Below, piece after piece: positions 55,408 through 64,000 of a DNA stretch of 64,000 bases. A program made the position numbers and the translations under genes. Positions within the stretch are counted from its first letter, which is position 1. Each line of letters opens with the position of its first letter. Source of the stretch: Amycolatopsis nalaikhensis (GTDB lineage: Bacteria; Actinomycetota; Actinomycetes; Mycobacteriales; Pseudonocardiaceae); contig NZ_CP127173.1 of NCBI RefSeq assembly GCF_030264295.1, forward strand, positions 6,517,501-6,581,500, given 5' to 3'. The notes under the pieces were generated by a model. That model worked only from the letters and a program-made list of their open reading frames with translations. It had not been told where the DNA came from and made no database searches.

Positions 55408-56799
55408 TCACAGCCTCGGCCGCTCCGAAAGCGTCAGGTCCGCGTCGAAGTCCGGGAAACCCGCCGGGGCGCTGCGAGCCGTCAACGCCGACGATCCAGC
55501 AAGCCCCGCCCAACGCCGGATCGTCGCCGTCGCCGCTGCGGCCTCCGCCGGGGCCAGCTGGGCGATCTTCGACCCGTGGTTGCCGCCCTGGACGTAATAC
55601 CGGTACGAATCGCGGCTTCCGAAGCCAAGCTCGAACGGCTCCGCGCCCCACGGGTCGTTCGACCCGTACACGAACAACAACCGCGTGCCGTGGGACTTCA
55701 CCCAGAAGTCGATGTCCGGCATTGCCAGGTAGTCGAACCTCGGCAGGCGAATCGTGCTGGGGACGAACGTCTTCGGCTGGTCCGCGCCCGGGTAGCGCAG
55801 CAGGTCGCGCAGGTAGCCGTCGTACGCCTCGGGCGAACCCAGCTGGACCGCCGCCTGGTAGTAGTACGGGATGTACGGCGCCAGGTCCTGGTCCGAGTAC
55901 GTGTTCAGGCTCTCGACCTGCTCATACCACGCGTAGACGTCCGCCGCGGGCGCGCCCGGCGGTGGCACCTTCGCGCAGTCCGCCTGCGTTTGGTACTGCC
56001 AGAACGCGAAGTACGAGTCGATCACCGAAATTTCCAGAGACTTGTCGAGCGAGCCGACGATCGAGAACGTCAGCCCGCGCTGGGCCGCGTCGGCCGAGGC
56101 GATCGCGCCCAGCTCGGCACGCCTCTTCAGCGCGTCCCGCTGGATCGCCTTCAACGCGTCGCGGCACGCCGGGTCGTCGCCCACTCGCGAGAGGAACCGG
56201 TTGTACACGTCCGCCGGGTCGATGACGTCGTTCGGCGCCACGTACGGGATCGTCGCGTCGACGTCCTCGGGGAAGAAGCGGCGGAAGTACGTCGCCGTCA
56301 TGCCGCCCTTGCTGCCGCCCGTCGCCAGCCACTTGCCCGGGTAGATCGCCTTGAACGCCTGGACCGCGCGGTGCTCGTCGGCCGCCGCCTGCCAGATCGT
56401 CAGCTGCTTCGCCCAGTTCTCCGGCTGGGGCCGGGACGGCGTGAAGTAGCGGTACTCCATCGAAAGCTGGTTGCCGTCGACGATCTGCGTCGGCTCCGAA
56501 CGGTTCGGTGACCCGCTGACGTTGTAGCCGCTCGTGAACGCGACCGTCGGCGCCGCGAAGTCGCGGTGCAGCAGGGTGAACCGCTGCTGGAACGTGCCCG
56601 CTTCCGGGTGCCGGTGGTCGGCGGGCTGGGTGTAGGTCAGCTTGAAGAACCGGAACCCGGCCGGTGCCGGGTCCTCCGACACGACCGTCAGCCCGGGGAT
56701 TCGCTGCAGCGCGGCCTTGATGTCCGGCTCGGCCGACGCCGCGGGCGCGAGGCCCACCAGTGCGAGCAAGACCGCGCACGCGGTGACCAGTCTGCGCAT
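55408..56799 (-). CDS. Secreted S37-family aminopeptidase (PS-10 type)
   Basis: A 463-residue secreted serine peptidase. Signal peptide MRRLVTACAVLLALVGLAPA with an ASA cleavage site near residue 23. The nucleophile motif is ATGGSKGGMTAT (Ser163), the pattern of the S28/S37 families; FVYGSNDPWGAEPF and YVQGGNHGSKI carry the likely Asp and His. The closest known type is the Streptomyces prolyl tri/tetrapeptidyl aminopeptidase. ATG 56799 has GAGGG 8 nt upstream; the longer frame has no signal. It would trim peptides outside the cell. Confidence 0.88.
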   Translation of the reverse strand: MRRLVTACAVLLALVGLAPAASAEPDIKAALQRIPGLTVVSEDPAPAGFRFFKLTYTQPADHRHPEAGTFQQRFTLLHRDFAAPTVAFTSGYNVSGSPNRSEPTQIVDGNQLSMEYRYFTPSRPQPENWAKQLTIWQAAADEHRAVQAFKAIYPGKWLATGGSKGGMTATYFRRFFPEDVDATIPYVAPNDVIDPADVYNRFLSRVGDDPACRDALKAIQRDALKRRAELGAIASADAAQRGLTFSIVGSLDKSLEISVIDSYFAFWQYQTQADCAKVPPPGAPAADVYAWYEQVESLNTYSDQDLAPYIPYYYQAAVQLGSPEAYDGYLRDLLRYPGADQPKTFVPSTIRLPRFDYLAMPDIDFWVKSHGTRLLFVYGSNDPWGAEPFELGFGSRDSYRYYVQGGNHGSKIAQLAPAEAAAATATIRRWAGLAGSSALTARSAPAGFPDFDADLTLSERPRL

Positions 56800-57032
56800 C
56801 GAGCACCCTCCCCGGCTCCGGAACCCATGTGGGACCTTCACAGAACCGGCCGCGGTCGGCAATCGGCTGACCGGGGGCGGAACCGGCCGGTAGCCGACTT
56901 TCGGCGGGTGGCGCGCCGCCGGGTGGCGTCCTCTCGCGTGCGCCACCCCGCGCATTGTGCGAGTTGTGAGCGTGATCAGCGCCACGTTACGGTCCCAAGC
57001 CGTAGGTACCGTCATCGAGCGAGGGGTCCGCC

Positions 57033-57536
57033 ATGAAGGTTTCCGACTGTCCCACCACCCAGGTCGAGGTGCGCATCGAGGCGCGGCCGGCCGACGTCTG
57101 GTCTTGGCTGCTGGACGTCGACCTGCCCGCCCGCTTCTCGAACGAGTTCCAGGGCGGCGGCTGGGTCGACGGCGCCGAGCCCGGGCTCGGCGCGCAGTTC
57201 CGCGGCCGCAACTCGCACCCGGTCGCCGGGGAGTGGGAGACGGTCTCGACCGTCACCGGTTACGAGCCCGAGCGGCTGTTCGCGTGGGCCGTCATGGACG
57301 TGACGAACCCGGCGGCGTCGTGGCGGTTCGAGCTGGTCCCGGACGGCGAGGGCACGATCCTGCGCCAGTGGGCCCAGATCGGTCCCGGCCCGTCCAACCT
57401 GACGACGATCATCGGCTCGATGCCCGAGCACGAGGAGGAGATCGTCGCGATGCGGCTGGGCGAGCTCCAGGACAACATGCGCAAGACGGTCGAGGGCATC
57501 AAGGCCCTCGCCGAAAGCGGTGTGCATGCTCGCTAA
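57033..57536 (+). CDS. SRPBCC (polyketide cyclase/START-like) protein
   Basis: A 167-residue SRPBCC-fold protein: VEVRIEARPADVWSWLLDVD at the N-terminus, a WETVSTVTGYEPERLFAW strand pair in the centre and a long C-terminal helix LQDNMRKTVEGIKALAE. The fold binds hydrophobic ligands. The gene overlaps the end of a convergent enoyl-CoA hydratase gene by 4 nt. No catalytic residues can be named. Confidence 0.85.
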   Translation: MKVSDCPTTQVEVRIEARPADVWSWLLDVDLPARFSNEFQGGGWVDGAEPGLGAQFRGRNSHPVAGEWETVSTVTGYEPERLFAWAVMDVTNPAASWRFELVPDGEGTILRQWAQIGPGPSNLTTIIGSMPEHEEEIVAMRLGELQDNMRKTVEGIKALAESGVHAR

Positions 57537-58282
57537 CGACGCAGCGTCCGGTCCACATAGGACTTGACGGCGGCGAGCGCCTCGGGCGAGCGCCACATCC
57601 GCTCCACTTCGGGGTCGTCCGAGTGGCGGTACTCGGCGATCCGTTCGTGGAACGGCTGGCGGATCTGGGCCTTGGTGTGCGCGAACGGCTCGGCGGGCAG
57701 GTCGCCGAGCCGGGCCGCGACGGCGACGGCCCGCTCGAGCACCTCATCCGGCGGTGCCAGCTCGTCGACGAGCCCGCGGACGACGGCGTCTTCACCGCCC
57801 CAGGTCCAGCCCGAGTAAGTCAGCGACGGCAGCGGTGCCGTGCCGTACGCGCAGCGCAGGATCTCCAGCGCGGCGAGCGGGAACGGCACCCCGACCAGCA
57901 GCTCGGTGACGCCGACCTGGCCGGGCCCGGTGGTGAGCACGCGGTGGTCGCAGGCCGCGGCGAGCACCGCGCCGCCGGCGATGGCGTGCCCGTTCAGCGC
58001 CGCGACGACCGGGCGCGGGCAGCCGAACACCGCCAGCAGCGCGTCCGACAGCAGCGGCAGGAACTCCGACACGTACGCCGTGCCGCCGTCGTCGATCCGC
58101 TTGAGGTCGACGCCCGCGGAGAAGATCCCGCCGGTGCCGGTGAGCACGACGGCGCGGGCCTGTTCGGCCTCTTCCATCCGGAGCACGAGCTCGCGGCAGG
58201 AGTCGGTGTCGAGGGTGTTGCCCCCGCCGTGGTCGATCCGGAGCACGGCGACGTCGGTGCGGCTGTCCACGGTGATCGGCAC
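57533..58282 (-). CDS. Enoyl-CoA hydratase/isomerase family protein
   Basis: A 249-residue crotonase-fold protein. GTGGIFSAGVDLKRI and NGHAIAGGAVLAAACDHRVL form the oxyanion hole and CoA site. The usual catalytic Glu positions near 112 and 132 are less clear: VGVTELLVGVPFPLAALEIL has a Glu at the first of them. It would act on an enoyl- or acyl-CoA thioester. No pathway partner is adjacent. Confidence 0.88.
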   Translation of the reverse strand: MPITVDSRTDVAVLRIDHGGGNTLDTDSCRELVLRMEEAEQARAVVLTGTGGIFSAGVDLKRIDDGGTAYVSEFLPLLSDALLAVFGCPRPVVAALNGHAIAGGAVLAAACDHRVLTTGPGQVGVTELLVGVPFPLAALEILRCAYGTAPLPSLTYSGWTWGGEDAVVRGLVDELAPPDEVLERAVAVAARLGDLPAEPFAHTKAQIRQPFHERIAEYRHSDDPEVERMWRSPEALAAVKSYVDRTLRR

Positions 58283-58313
58283 GGCCAGACCGTACCCCGG
58301 CGCGGCCGGAGGT

Positions 58314-58787
58314 TCAGGTTTTACCGCTCAACCGGACGACGCCGAAGTGTTCCCGGCGCGCCAGCTCGGCGATTTCGTCGAGGGTCGGCAGCCGTCCGAG
58401 GGGGAACTTCAGGCCGATCAGCCGCCCGGCGCGGCGCATGCCCAGCTCGGTGATCCGGTCCAGGTAGGTCCGCGCGGTCACGGCGTCGTCCTCGACCAGG
58501 ACACCGCGCATCGGCGACGTGCGGCCCGCGAACGTCACGTCGACGTCCGCGCCGCCCCGGAAGTTCGCCTTCCAGCCCGCGGGCGTCAGGGCGAACAGCC
58601 CGTCGGCGTCGCGGTGGGCGGTCACCGGCAGGCGGTAGCGGCGGCCGGTCCGGCGTCCGGCGAAGGCGAGCAGCATGAACTCGCCGACGCCGCGGCCGAG
58701 CGGGCTCGGCAGAACCCGGCGCAAGACCGCGCTCAACGTCTTCACCAGCGGCGCGGGCGGCTGGTGCCACTCCACAACGGACGTCAT
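58314..58787 (-). CDS. Deazaflavin (F420)-dependent nitroreductase-family protein
   Basis: A 157-residue Ddn-like protein: LLAFAGRRTGRRYRLPVTAH is the F420-binding start, with GLFALTPAGWKANFRGGADV following. Actinobacteria use F420 widely, and members reduce quinones, nitroimidazoles or act on aflatoxin-like compounds. It lies 27 nt downstream of an ABC-2 permease gene but need not be related to it. Confidence 0.85.
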   Translation of the reverse strand: MTSVVEWHQPPAPLVKTLSAVLRRVLPSPLGRGVGEFMLLAFAGRRTGRRYRLPVTAHRDADGLFALTPAGWKANFRGGADVDVTFAGRTSPMRGVLVEDDAVTARTYLDRITELGMRRAGRLIGLKFPLGRLPTLDEIAELARREHFGVVRLSGKT

Positions 58788-58814
58788 CGATGGAGCGTAC
58801 GCCCGCCGGCCGCC

Positions 58815-59738
58815 TCAGCTGGTGACGTCTTTTTGAGCGAACCGGCGCCCGGCGTAGAGGAAGAACACCGTCCCGTAGATCACCGCCGACAGCAGGCCGC
58901 TCGCCAGGTCCGTCCAGTCCACATCGGTCGAGATCAGGTCCATCCACGCGAACGCGTAGTGCGTCGGCAGGTAGTTCCGGAGCCCCTCCAGCGCCGTGAT
59001 CTGGTCGAGGATCTGCGACAGGATCGCCACCAGCACCGCGCCGCCGACCGCGCCCAGCGGGGCGTCGGTCGACACGCTCAGCGCGAGCGCGAGCCCGGCC
59101 ACCCAGGCCAGCTGCAGGATGATGTACACAGTGGACAGCCCGATGGCCAGGATGCTGTCGCCGAAGGACACCGCGTCGCCGGTCGGGCTGATCGCGTCGC
59201 CCGCCCCGTACCAGAGCACCCCGACGCCGAGCGACACCAAGGGCAGCAGCACGAGCGCGAACGCCGACAGCAGCCCGGACACGATCGCCTTCTGCCGCAG
59301 CACGCGCTGCCTCGGCACCGGCACGGCCAAGAGGTACTTCAGGCTCGACCACGACGCTTCGCTCGCGATCGTGTCGCCGAAGAACAGCGCCACGATCATC
59401 GGCAGCAGGAACGTCCCGGACACGAACAGCGCCAGCACGACGAAGTTCGGCGCGGACGCCGTGGCCAGGTCGACGAACCCGCCGCTGCGCCGGTTCGGGT
59501 TCGACTGCCCGAGCTCGAACGCGATCACCAGGATGAACGGCAGGATCGCGACGAACCCCAGCAGGAACTGCGTCCGCCGCCGCTTGAGCTGGCGCCTCAG
59601 CTCGACGCCGAGCCGGAGCGTCCGCCGGGCGCTGTAGCCCTCGACCGCGCCGTCCGCTCCGACACCCGCGTGTTCGGCCGAAGCGACGTCGCTCAGCTCG
59701 TCGAGCGCGTGCGGATCGGTGTGCACACCCTCGCTCAT
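58815..59738 (-). CDS. ABC-2-type transporter permease
   Basis: A 307-residue permease with six hydrophobic segments after a ~45-residue hydrophilic N-terminus. LFFGDTIASEASWSSLKYLL then AVPVPRQRVLRQKAIVSG is typical of ABC-2 permeases of the NatB/YhaP type. The start overlaps the stop of the fused ATPase gene by 4 nt, so the two make one transporter. Confidence 0.9.
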   Translation of the reverse strand: MSEGVHTDPHALDELSDVASAEHAGVGADGAVEGYSARRTLRLGVELRRQLKRRRTQFLLGFVAILPFILVIAFELGQSNPNRRSGGFVDLATASAPNFVVLALFVSGTFLLPMIVALFFGDTIASEASWSSLKYLLAVPVPRQRVLRQKAIVSGLLSAFALVLLPLVSLGVGVLWYGAGDAISPTGDAVSFGDSILAIGLSTVYIILQLAWVAGLALALSVSTDAPLGAVGGAVLVAILSQILDQITALEGLRNYLPTHYAFAWMDLISTDVDWTDLASGLLSAVIYGTVFFLYAGRRFAQKDVTS

Positions 59739-62602
59739 GATTCGTCTCCGACCAGTTGCAGGAACGCGTCTTCCAACCGGCGCCGCGGTCCGGCCTGCTC
59801 GACCGCCACCCCGGCGCGGACCAGCGCCGCCACGGCCTCGGCGCGCGGCAGCCCGTCGAGGTTGGCGTGCACGAGGTCACCCTCGACGTCGACCGAAGTG
59901 ACGCCGTCCGCCTTCAACGCCGCCGCGGCCGCTGCCGGGTCGTCGACCCGGAACGTCGCTTCGCCGCCGGCCGCGGCCAGCTCGCCGACCTCGCCCGCGG
60001 CGACCAGCGAACCGCGGTGCATCACCACGACGTGCGTGCAGGTCTGCTCGACCTCGGCCAGCAGGTGGCTCGACACCACCACCGTGCGGCCGGTCGCGGC
60101 GTACCGCTTCAGCACTTCGCGCATCTGGTGGATCTGGGGCGGGTCGAGCCCGTTGGTCGGCTCGTCGAGCACCATCAGCTCCGGCAGGCCGAGCATCGCC
60201 TGGGCGATCGCCAGCCGCTGCCGCATGCCCTGGCTGTAGGTCCGGACGCGGCGTTCGACGGCCGAGCCGAGCCCGGCGATCTCCAGGGCCTCCGCGAAGT
60301 GCGCCTTCTCGGCCGGACGCCCGGTCGACGCCCAGTACAGCTCGAGGTTGGCCCGGCCGGACAGGTGCGGCAGGAACCCGGACCCCTCGACGAACGAGCC
60401 GATCCGCGAGAGCACCGGCGCGCCCGGGGTGATCTTGTGACCGAACACGCGGATGCTGCCCGCGGTCGGCGTGATCAGGCCCATCAGCATCCGCAGCGTC
60501 GTCGTCTTGCCCGCGCCGTTCGGCCCGAGCAGGCCGAGCACCTGGCCCGGCTCGACGCGGAACGACAGGTCCTTCACCGCGACGAACCCACCCGCGTACT
60601 GCTTGCGCAGGCCCTCGATGACCAGCGGGGTGGTGGCGAGCTCGGGGTCGACGTCGGTGGCGCGACGGCGGCGCAGCGCGGCGAAGAGCACCGCGGCGAT
60701 TCCGATCGCCAGCGTCACGCCGATGCCGACCAGCTGCCCGACCGGCGCCGGCGAACCGACCGACGTCCCGGGCACGACCGGCACGGCCAACGCGGTGCCG
60801 CCGGCCAGCGCGACGCGGAACACCGCGGGCGCGGCCGGGGCGGCGAACGCCTGGTCGGTGGTGCCGACGACGAGCCGCAGCGAGTGCCCGCCCTCGATCG
60901 GCCGGACGACGCCGGGCAGCGTCACCGTGACCTCGACCGGCGTCCCGTCGGCGGGCAGCCCGCTCACCCGGAACGGCGCGATCGCGTTCGCGGGCAGCAC
61001 CCGCGAGCCGTCCTGGCCGACGTCGTAGAGCTTCGCGAAGAGGACCGCGTCCGGCTGCGGATGCGCCGGGTCCGCGGCGACCTGCAGCCGCACGGTCGAG
61101 GAGCCGCTGAGGACGACCTGGCTGTCGACCGGGGCCGTGGTGAACTGCGCGGCCTGGCCGGGCGGGTCGTTGCTGAACAGCGCGCCCAGCCGCGACGAGC
61201 TGCTCGCGACGCCGTTGAGGCCGGGGATCCCGCTCACCGCCGAGGGGTTCGCCCCGGCGGGCCGCACCACGGACTGGGCCGGGCCGCTCATCGGCAGCAG
61301 CCGCCGCTCGGTGGCCGGGCCGGTCAGCCCGGGGTAGGCATCGGCGTTGACGGTGCGCACGGACGGCGTTCCGTTGGCGCGCAACGTGCCCTGGACGTCG
61401 TAGCTGAACCCGGTGCCCGGGTCGCCGCCCTCGACCGTGGTCCACAAGAAGTCGGCGATCTTCGCGCGCAGCTGCGGTCCGGGCTTGCCGCCGTCGTGGC
61501 CGCCGGTGTACCAGATCGTCTTGACCTTGCCGCCCGCCGCGGTGATCTGCCGGGCGGTGGCGTCGGACTGGTCGAGGCCGAAGAGCGTGTCGCTCTCACC
61601 CTGCACGAGCAGCGTCGGCACGGTGATCTTGTCCGTCACGGACGCGGGGGAGACGCGGCGCAGCAACTGCACGCTCGCCTGGCTCGCCTGCCCGGTGGTG
61701 CCGAGTTCGGTGTAGGCGCGGCAGACCGCGGCGGTGAACCGGCCGCACGGGTCGGCGGGGCCGCCGCGTGGCCCGTTCCCGCCCGGAGGCGCGGCGGGGA
61801 CGGCGGCCGCCGCACCGGCGGCGGTCCCCGCGGCGCCGGTGGAACCGGTGTCGGTCTCCTGCCCGGCTTCCGGCGCTTCGGCCGACGGCGAACCGCTCGC
61901 GGCGGCGCCGGAGCCCGCCGAGAAGAAGATCCCGGCCCAGCTCTTCTTGAACACGCCGTCGGTCGCGAAGGCGCCGGCGGCCGGGGTGCCCGCGGCCGGG
62001 GCCTTCGGCGCGGCGGCGTTCGGGACCAGGCCCTGCGCGAGGTCGTTGTAGGTGATCACCGGGGCGATCGCGTCGACGCGCTTGTCCGTGCCGGCCAGCA
62101 GGAGCGAGAGCGCACCGCCGTAGGAGGCACCGGTGACGGCGACCTTCGGGTCGCCCTTCGCGTCGAGCGTCACCTGGTGCTGCGCGACGAGCCGGTCGAT
62201 CAGGCGGCTCGCGTCGGCGACCTCGCCGTCCGGGTCGTTGAGCCCGATCTTGCCGGTGCTCTTGCCGAACCCGCGCGCGGACCACGTCATCACGACGAAG
62301 CCCTTCCGCGCGAGCTCCCGCGCGTTGTCGGCGACGCTGTTCTTGTCCCCGCCGAAGCCGTGCGCCAGCAGCACCGCGGGCGCGGGCACGGCGGCGGGCA
62401 GGTAGGTGGTCGTGTCGATCTTCACCTGCTCCGCCGAGCCGGGCGCGGCGGGCAGGTCGATCAGGGCGTCCTGCGTGGGCACCGGCGCGGGCGCGGCGGG
62501 CCGCGTGATCCAGAAAACCGCGCCGGCGGCCAGGACCACGACGACGGCGGCGAGCGCGGTGAGGCGGGCTCCGCGGGTGCGCGGGAGCGGGAGTCGGGGC
62601 AC
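59735..62602 (-). CDS. Exported alpha/beta hydrolase fused to ABC ATPase
   Basis: A 955-residue fusion. A signal-anchor helix (about residues 12-34) is followed by an extracellular S15/CocE-type hydrolase (VLLAHGFGGDKNSVADNARE, nucleophile VTGASYGGALS, GESDTLFG, TGGHDGG), a beta-sandwich like the CocE C-terminal domain, a second membrane helix near residue 645, then a cytoplasmic ABC ATPase (~680-955: GPNGAGKTTTLRML, YSQGMRQRLAIAQAM, LMVLDEPTNGLDP). The permease gene follows with 4-nt overlap. I chose GTG 62602 because TACGGT lies 6 nt upstream; GTG 62641 would add 13 residues. It may link hydrolysis of a substrate outside the cell to transport. Confidence 0.85.
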   Translation of the reverse strand: MPRLPLPRTRGARLTALAAVVVVLAAGAVFWITRPAAPAPVPTQDALIDLPAAPGSAEQVKIDTTTYLPAAVPAPAVLLAHGFGGDKNSVADNARELARKGFVVMTWSARGFGKSTGKIGLNDPDGEVADASRLIDRLVAQHQVTLDAKGDPKVAVTGASYGGALSLLLAGTDKRVDAIAPVITYNDLAQGLVPNAAAPKAPAAGTPAAGAFATDGVFKKSWAGIFFSAGSGAAASGSPSAEAPEAGQETDTGSTGAAGTAAGAAAAVPAAPPGGNGPRGGPADPCGRFTAAVCRAYTELGTTGQASQASVQLLRRVSPASVTDKITVPTLLVQGESDTLFGLDQSDATARQITAAGGKVKTIWYTGGHDGGKPGPQLRAKIADFLWTTVEGGDPGTGFSYDVQGTLRANGTPSVRTVNADAYPGLTGPATERRLLPMSGPAQSVVRPAGANPSAVSGIPGLNGVASSSSRLGALFSNDPPGQAAQFTTAPVDSQVVLSGSSTVRLQVAADPAHPQPDAVLFAKLYDVGQDGSRVLPANAIAPFRVSGLPADGTPVEVTVTLPGVVRPIEGGHSLRLVVGTTDQAFAAPAAPAVFRVALAGGTALAVPVVPGTSVGSPAPVGQLVGIGVTLAIGIAAVLFAALRRRRATDVDPELATTPLVIEGLRKQYAGGFVAVKDLSFRVEPGQVLGLLGPNGAGKTTTLRMLMGLITPTAGSIRVFGHKITPGAPVLSRIGSFVEGSGFLPHLSGRANLELYWASTGRPAEKAHFAEALEIAGLGSAVERRVRTYSQGMRQRLAIAQAMLGLPELMVLDEPTNGLDPPQIHQMREVLKRYAATGRTVVVSSHLLAEVEQTCTHVVVMHRGSLVAAGEVGELAAAGGEATFRVDDPAAAAAALKADGVTSVDVEGDLVHANLDGLPRAEAVAALVRAGVAVEQAGPRRRLEDAFLQLVGDES

Positions 62603-62773
62603 GGAGTGACCGTATGTGAACTTTCCTGAGAGTGTCCTCACCGGCTCACGTCGATCACACGCCTGGGACCACCTGGTGGACCGAAGTGACCGAAATTACA
62701 GGACCAACCCGGTGACGTGGGTTATCCCGGCTGGCGTTCGGGCGGGGGTAACCGGCAGACTGGAACGGCTGTG

Positions 62774-62897
62774 AGGGGAGTATTCCTTCGCGGCGGTGTC
62801 GTCAGCACGGTGGCCCTGCGCCCCCGGCACCGTCGGCCGGTGTTTTCACCGGCGGGAGAGACCTCCGGTTAGTTGCTGCTGCGCACTATCCGGAGGT
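62774..62897 (+). promoter_or_regulatory. yybP-ykoY (Mn2+) riboswitch controlling terC
   Basis: The terC leader has the family hallmarks: AGGGGAGTA at 62774-62782 and GAGAGACC at 62856-62863, with GTCGTCAGCACGG and a CCGGTG-TTTT-CACCGG hairpin (62837-62852) between. The 3' edge ACCTCCGG (62861-62868) is exactly complementary to CCGGAGGT (62890-62897), which contains the terC ribosome-binding site GGAGG. Thus without metal the site can be sequestered, and Mn2+ binding would release it. I assign the family by eye; TerC is a known partner of this riboswitch. Confidence 0.8.
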
Positions 62898-62906
62898 TCT
62901 GGTTCC

Positions 62907-63869
62907 ATGACTGTCCCCCTGTGGCTGTGGATCGCCACGATCGGTGGCCTGCTCGCGCTGATCGCGCTGGACCTGGTCATCGTCGATCGCAAGCCGCACG
63001 AAGTGACCACGGGGGAAGCCGCTCGCTGGGTGATCTTCTACGTCTCGTGCGCGATCCTCTTCGGCGCCGGTGTGTGGTTGTTCGCCGGGCACGACCCGGG
63101 CGTCGAGTTCTTCACCGGGTACATCACCGAGTACTCGCTGAGCGTCGACAACCTGTTCATCTTCATGATCATCATGGCGTCGTTCAAGGTGCCCGCCATC
63201 CACCAGCACCGCGTGCTGCTGGTCGGCATCCTGCTCGCGCTGGCCATGCGGAGCGTCTTCATCGCCATCGGCGCCGCGCTGATCGCGCAGTTCGTCTGGG
63301 TGTTCTTCCTGTTCGGCGCGGTGCTGATCTGGACGGCGATCAGCATGCTGCGCAACAAGGGCGAGGAAGAGGAGTACCACGAGAACGCCGTCACCCGGCA
63401 GGTCCGCAAGTTCGCCCCGGTGACCGAGGACTACCACGGCCACAAGTACACGGTGAAGCTCGGCGGCAAGCGGATGATCACGCCGATGCTGCTGGTGATC
63501 GTGGCCATCGGCTCGGCGGACCTGCTCTTCGCGGTCGACTCGATCCCGGCGATCTTCGGCATCACGCAGGAGGCGTTCCTCGTCTTCACCGCCAACGCGT
63601 TCGCGCTGATGGGCCTGCGCCAGCTGTACTTCCTGCTCGGCGGGCTGGTGACCAAGCTCGTCTACCTCAGCTACGGCCTCGCGGTCATCCTCGCCTTCAT
63701 CGGCGCGAAGCTGTTCCTGCACGCGCTGCACGAGTACCACGTGGTGCCGGACTGGCTGGACATCAACAACTGGGTCTCCCTCGGGGTGATCGTCGTCGTG
63801 CTGACCGTGACCACGGTGACCAGCCTGGCGAAGGCCCGCAGCGACGAGCGCAAGCAGGTCGCCGCGTGA
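62907..63869 (+). CDS. TerC/Alx-family membrane protein
   Basis: A 320-residue membrane protein with about nine hydrophobic helices. The two family motifs with conserved acidic residues are ITEYSLSVDNLFIFMIIM near residue 75 and ADLLFAVDSIPAIFGIT near 205, the metal site of TerC/Alx proteins, which export Mn2+ and protect secreted metalloenzymes. The ATG at 62907 has GGAGG 10 nt upstream. The riboswitch in its leader supports a manganese role. Two hydrophilic segments lie around residues 150-185. Confidence 0.95.
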   Translation: MTVPLWLWIATIGGLLALIALDLVIVDRKPHEVTTGEAARWVIFYVSCAILFGAGVWLFAGHDPGVEFFTGYITEYSLSVDNLFIFMIIMASFKVPAIHQHRVLLVGILLALAMRSVFIAIGAALIAQFVWVFFLFGAVLIWTAISMLRNKGEEEEYHENAVTRQVRKFAPVTEDYHGHKYTVKLGGKRMITPMLLVIVAIGSADLLFAVDSIPAIFGITQEAFLVFTANAFALMGLRQLYFLLGGLVTKLVYLSYGLAVILAFIGAKLFLHALHEYHVVPDWLDINNWVSLGVIVVVLTVTTVTSLAKARSDERKQVAA

Positions 63870-63885
63870 GTCCCGACGAAAGTCG

Positions 63886-63914
63886 TTCGCACCGCTAAGG
63901 ATTTCGGGTACGGT
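63886..63914 (+). promoter_or_regulatory. Promoter of leaderless S9 peptidase gene
   Basis: TTCGCA (63886-63891) and TACGGT (63909-63914) with a 17-nt spacer; the -10 ends 7 nt before the GTG at 63922. Confidence 0.6.
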
Positions 63915-63921
63915 CGGGGAC

Positions 63922-64000
63922 GTGCGCCCTGCCGACATCGAAGCCCTCGTCGTCCCCGGTCGTCCCGCGCTGCGCGGGAACCTGCTGCTGACGGCGGTCA
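63922..64000 (+). CDS. S9-family prolyl oligopeptidase-like protein, N-terminus (partial)
   Basis: The window ends 26 codons into a frame from GTG 63922 reading VRPADIEALVVPGRPALRGN then LLLTAV. I associate this start with actinobacterial S9-type acyl-peptide hydrolases, which begin with a beta-propeller. The catalytic domain is outside the window, so the call rests on the N-terminus alone; the leaderless promoter supports the start. Confidence 0.6.
   Translation, partial: MRPADIEALVVPGRPALRGNLLLTAV

Overview
The window is very GC-rich actinobacterial chromosome. It carries the conserved core order pdtaR-like regulator, polA, rpsA, coaE, DUF402 gene and uvrB, which is the order I know from Mycobacterium tuberculosis Rv1626-Rv1633. 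The accessory gene content (Liv operon, YhgE/Pip operon, GcoAB-like P450 pair, many regulators) and the repeat elements suggest a Pseudonocardiaceae genome such as Amycolatopsis; the genus is inference. I see no transposase, phage gene, rRNA or CRISPR array.

Layout. 1-8.7 kb is a plus-strand operon: aldehyde dehydrogenase end, class III aminotransferase, a PotABCD-type polyamine/amine ABC transporter, and two YtcJ-type amidohydrolases, the second with a Tat signal. It looks like uptake and breakdown of an amine or amide. 8.8-11.8 kb has an IclR regulator divergent from a flavin/2Fe-2S reductase plus cytochrome P450 pair. 11.9-14.2 kb holds two lipoproteins, a tRNA with a CAA anticodon and an ANTAR response regulator. 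14.2-19.0 kb is a complete branched-chain amino acid (Liv) ABC transporter operon on the minus strand. 19.6-25.2 kb has a hydrolase, a LysR regulator, a thioesterase, polA and an EF-hand protein. 25.3-27.0 kb encodes a trypsin-like/STAND-like protein whose catalytic residues appear to be lost. 27.0-30.2 kb is a TetR-controlled YhgE/Pip operon with a clear palindromic operator. 30.2-34.7 kb has tandem GNAT acetyltransferases, a methyltransferase and rpsA. 34.8-37.5 kb has repeats and small stress genes. 37.7-45.5 kb has coaE and a six-gene minus-strand operon (ABC-2 exporter, two GT39-type membrane glycosyltransferases, two-component system). 45.6-54.5 kb has a giant LuxR regulator, an amidohydrolase, a DUF402 gene, a collagen-like/Cys-rich DUF5685 protein and uvrB. 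54.9-64 kb has assorted enzymes, an ABC system whose ATPase is fused to an exported alpha/beta hydrolase, and terC behind a probable Mn2+ (yybP-ykoY) riboswitch.

Two general points for any reader. First, six genes contain seven single-base frameshifts (six apparent insertions, one deletion) with conserved sequence on both sides; I think most are sequencing errors, so those genes are given at full length with the shift noted. Second, at least eight genes have a TANNNT-like -10 hexamer exactly 7 nt before the start codon, which indicates leaderless transcripts and fixes their starts.
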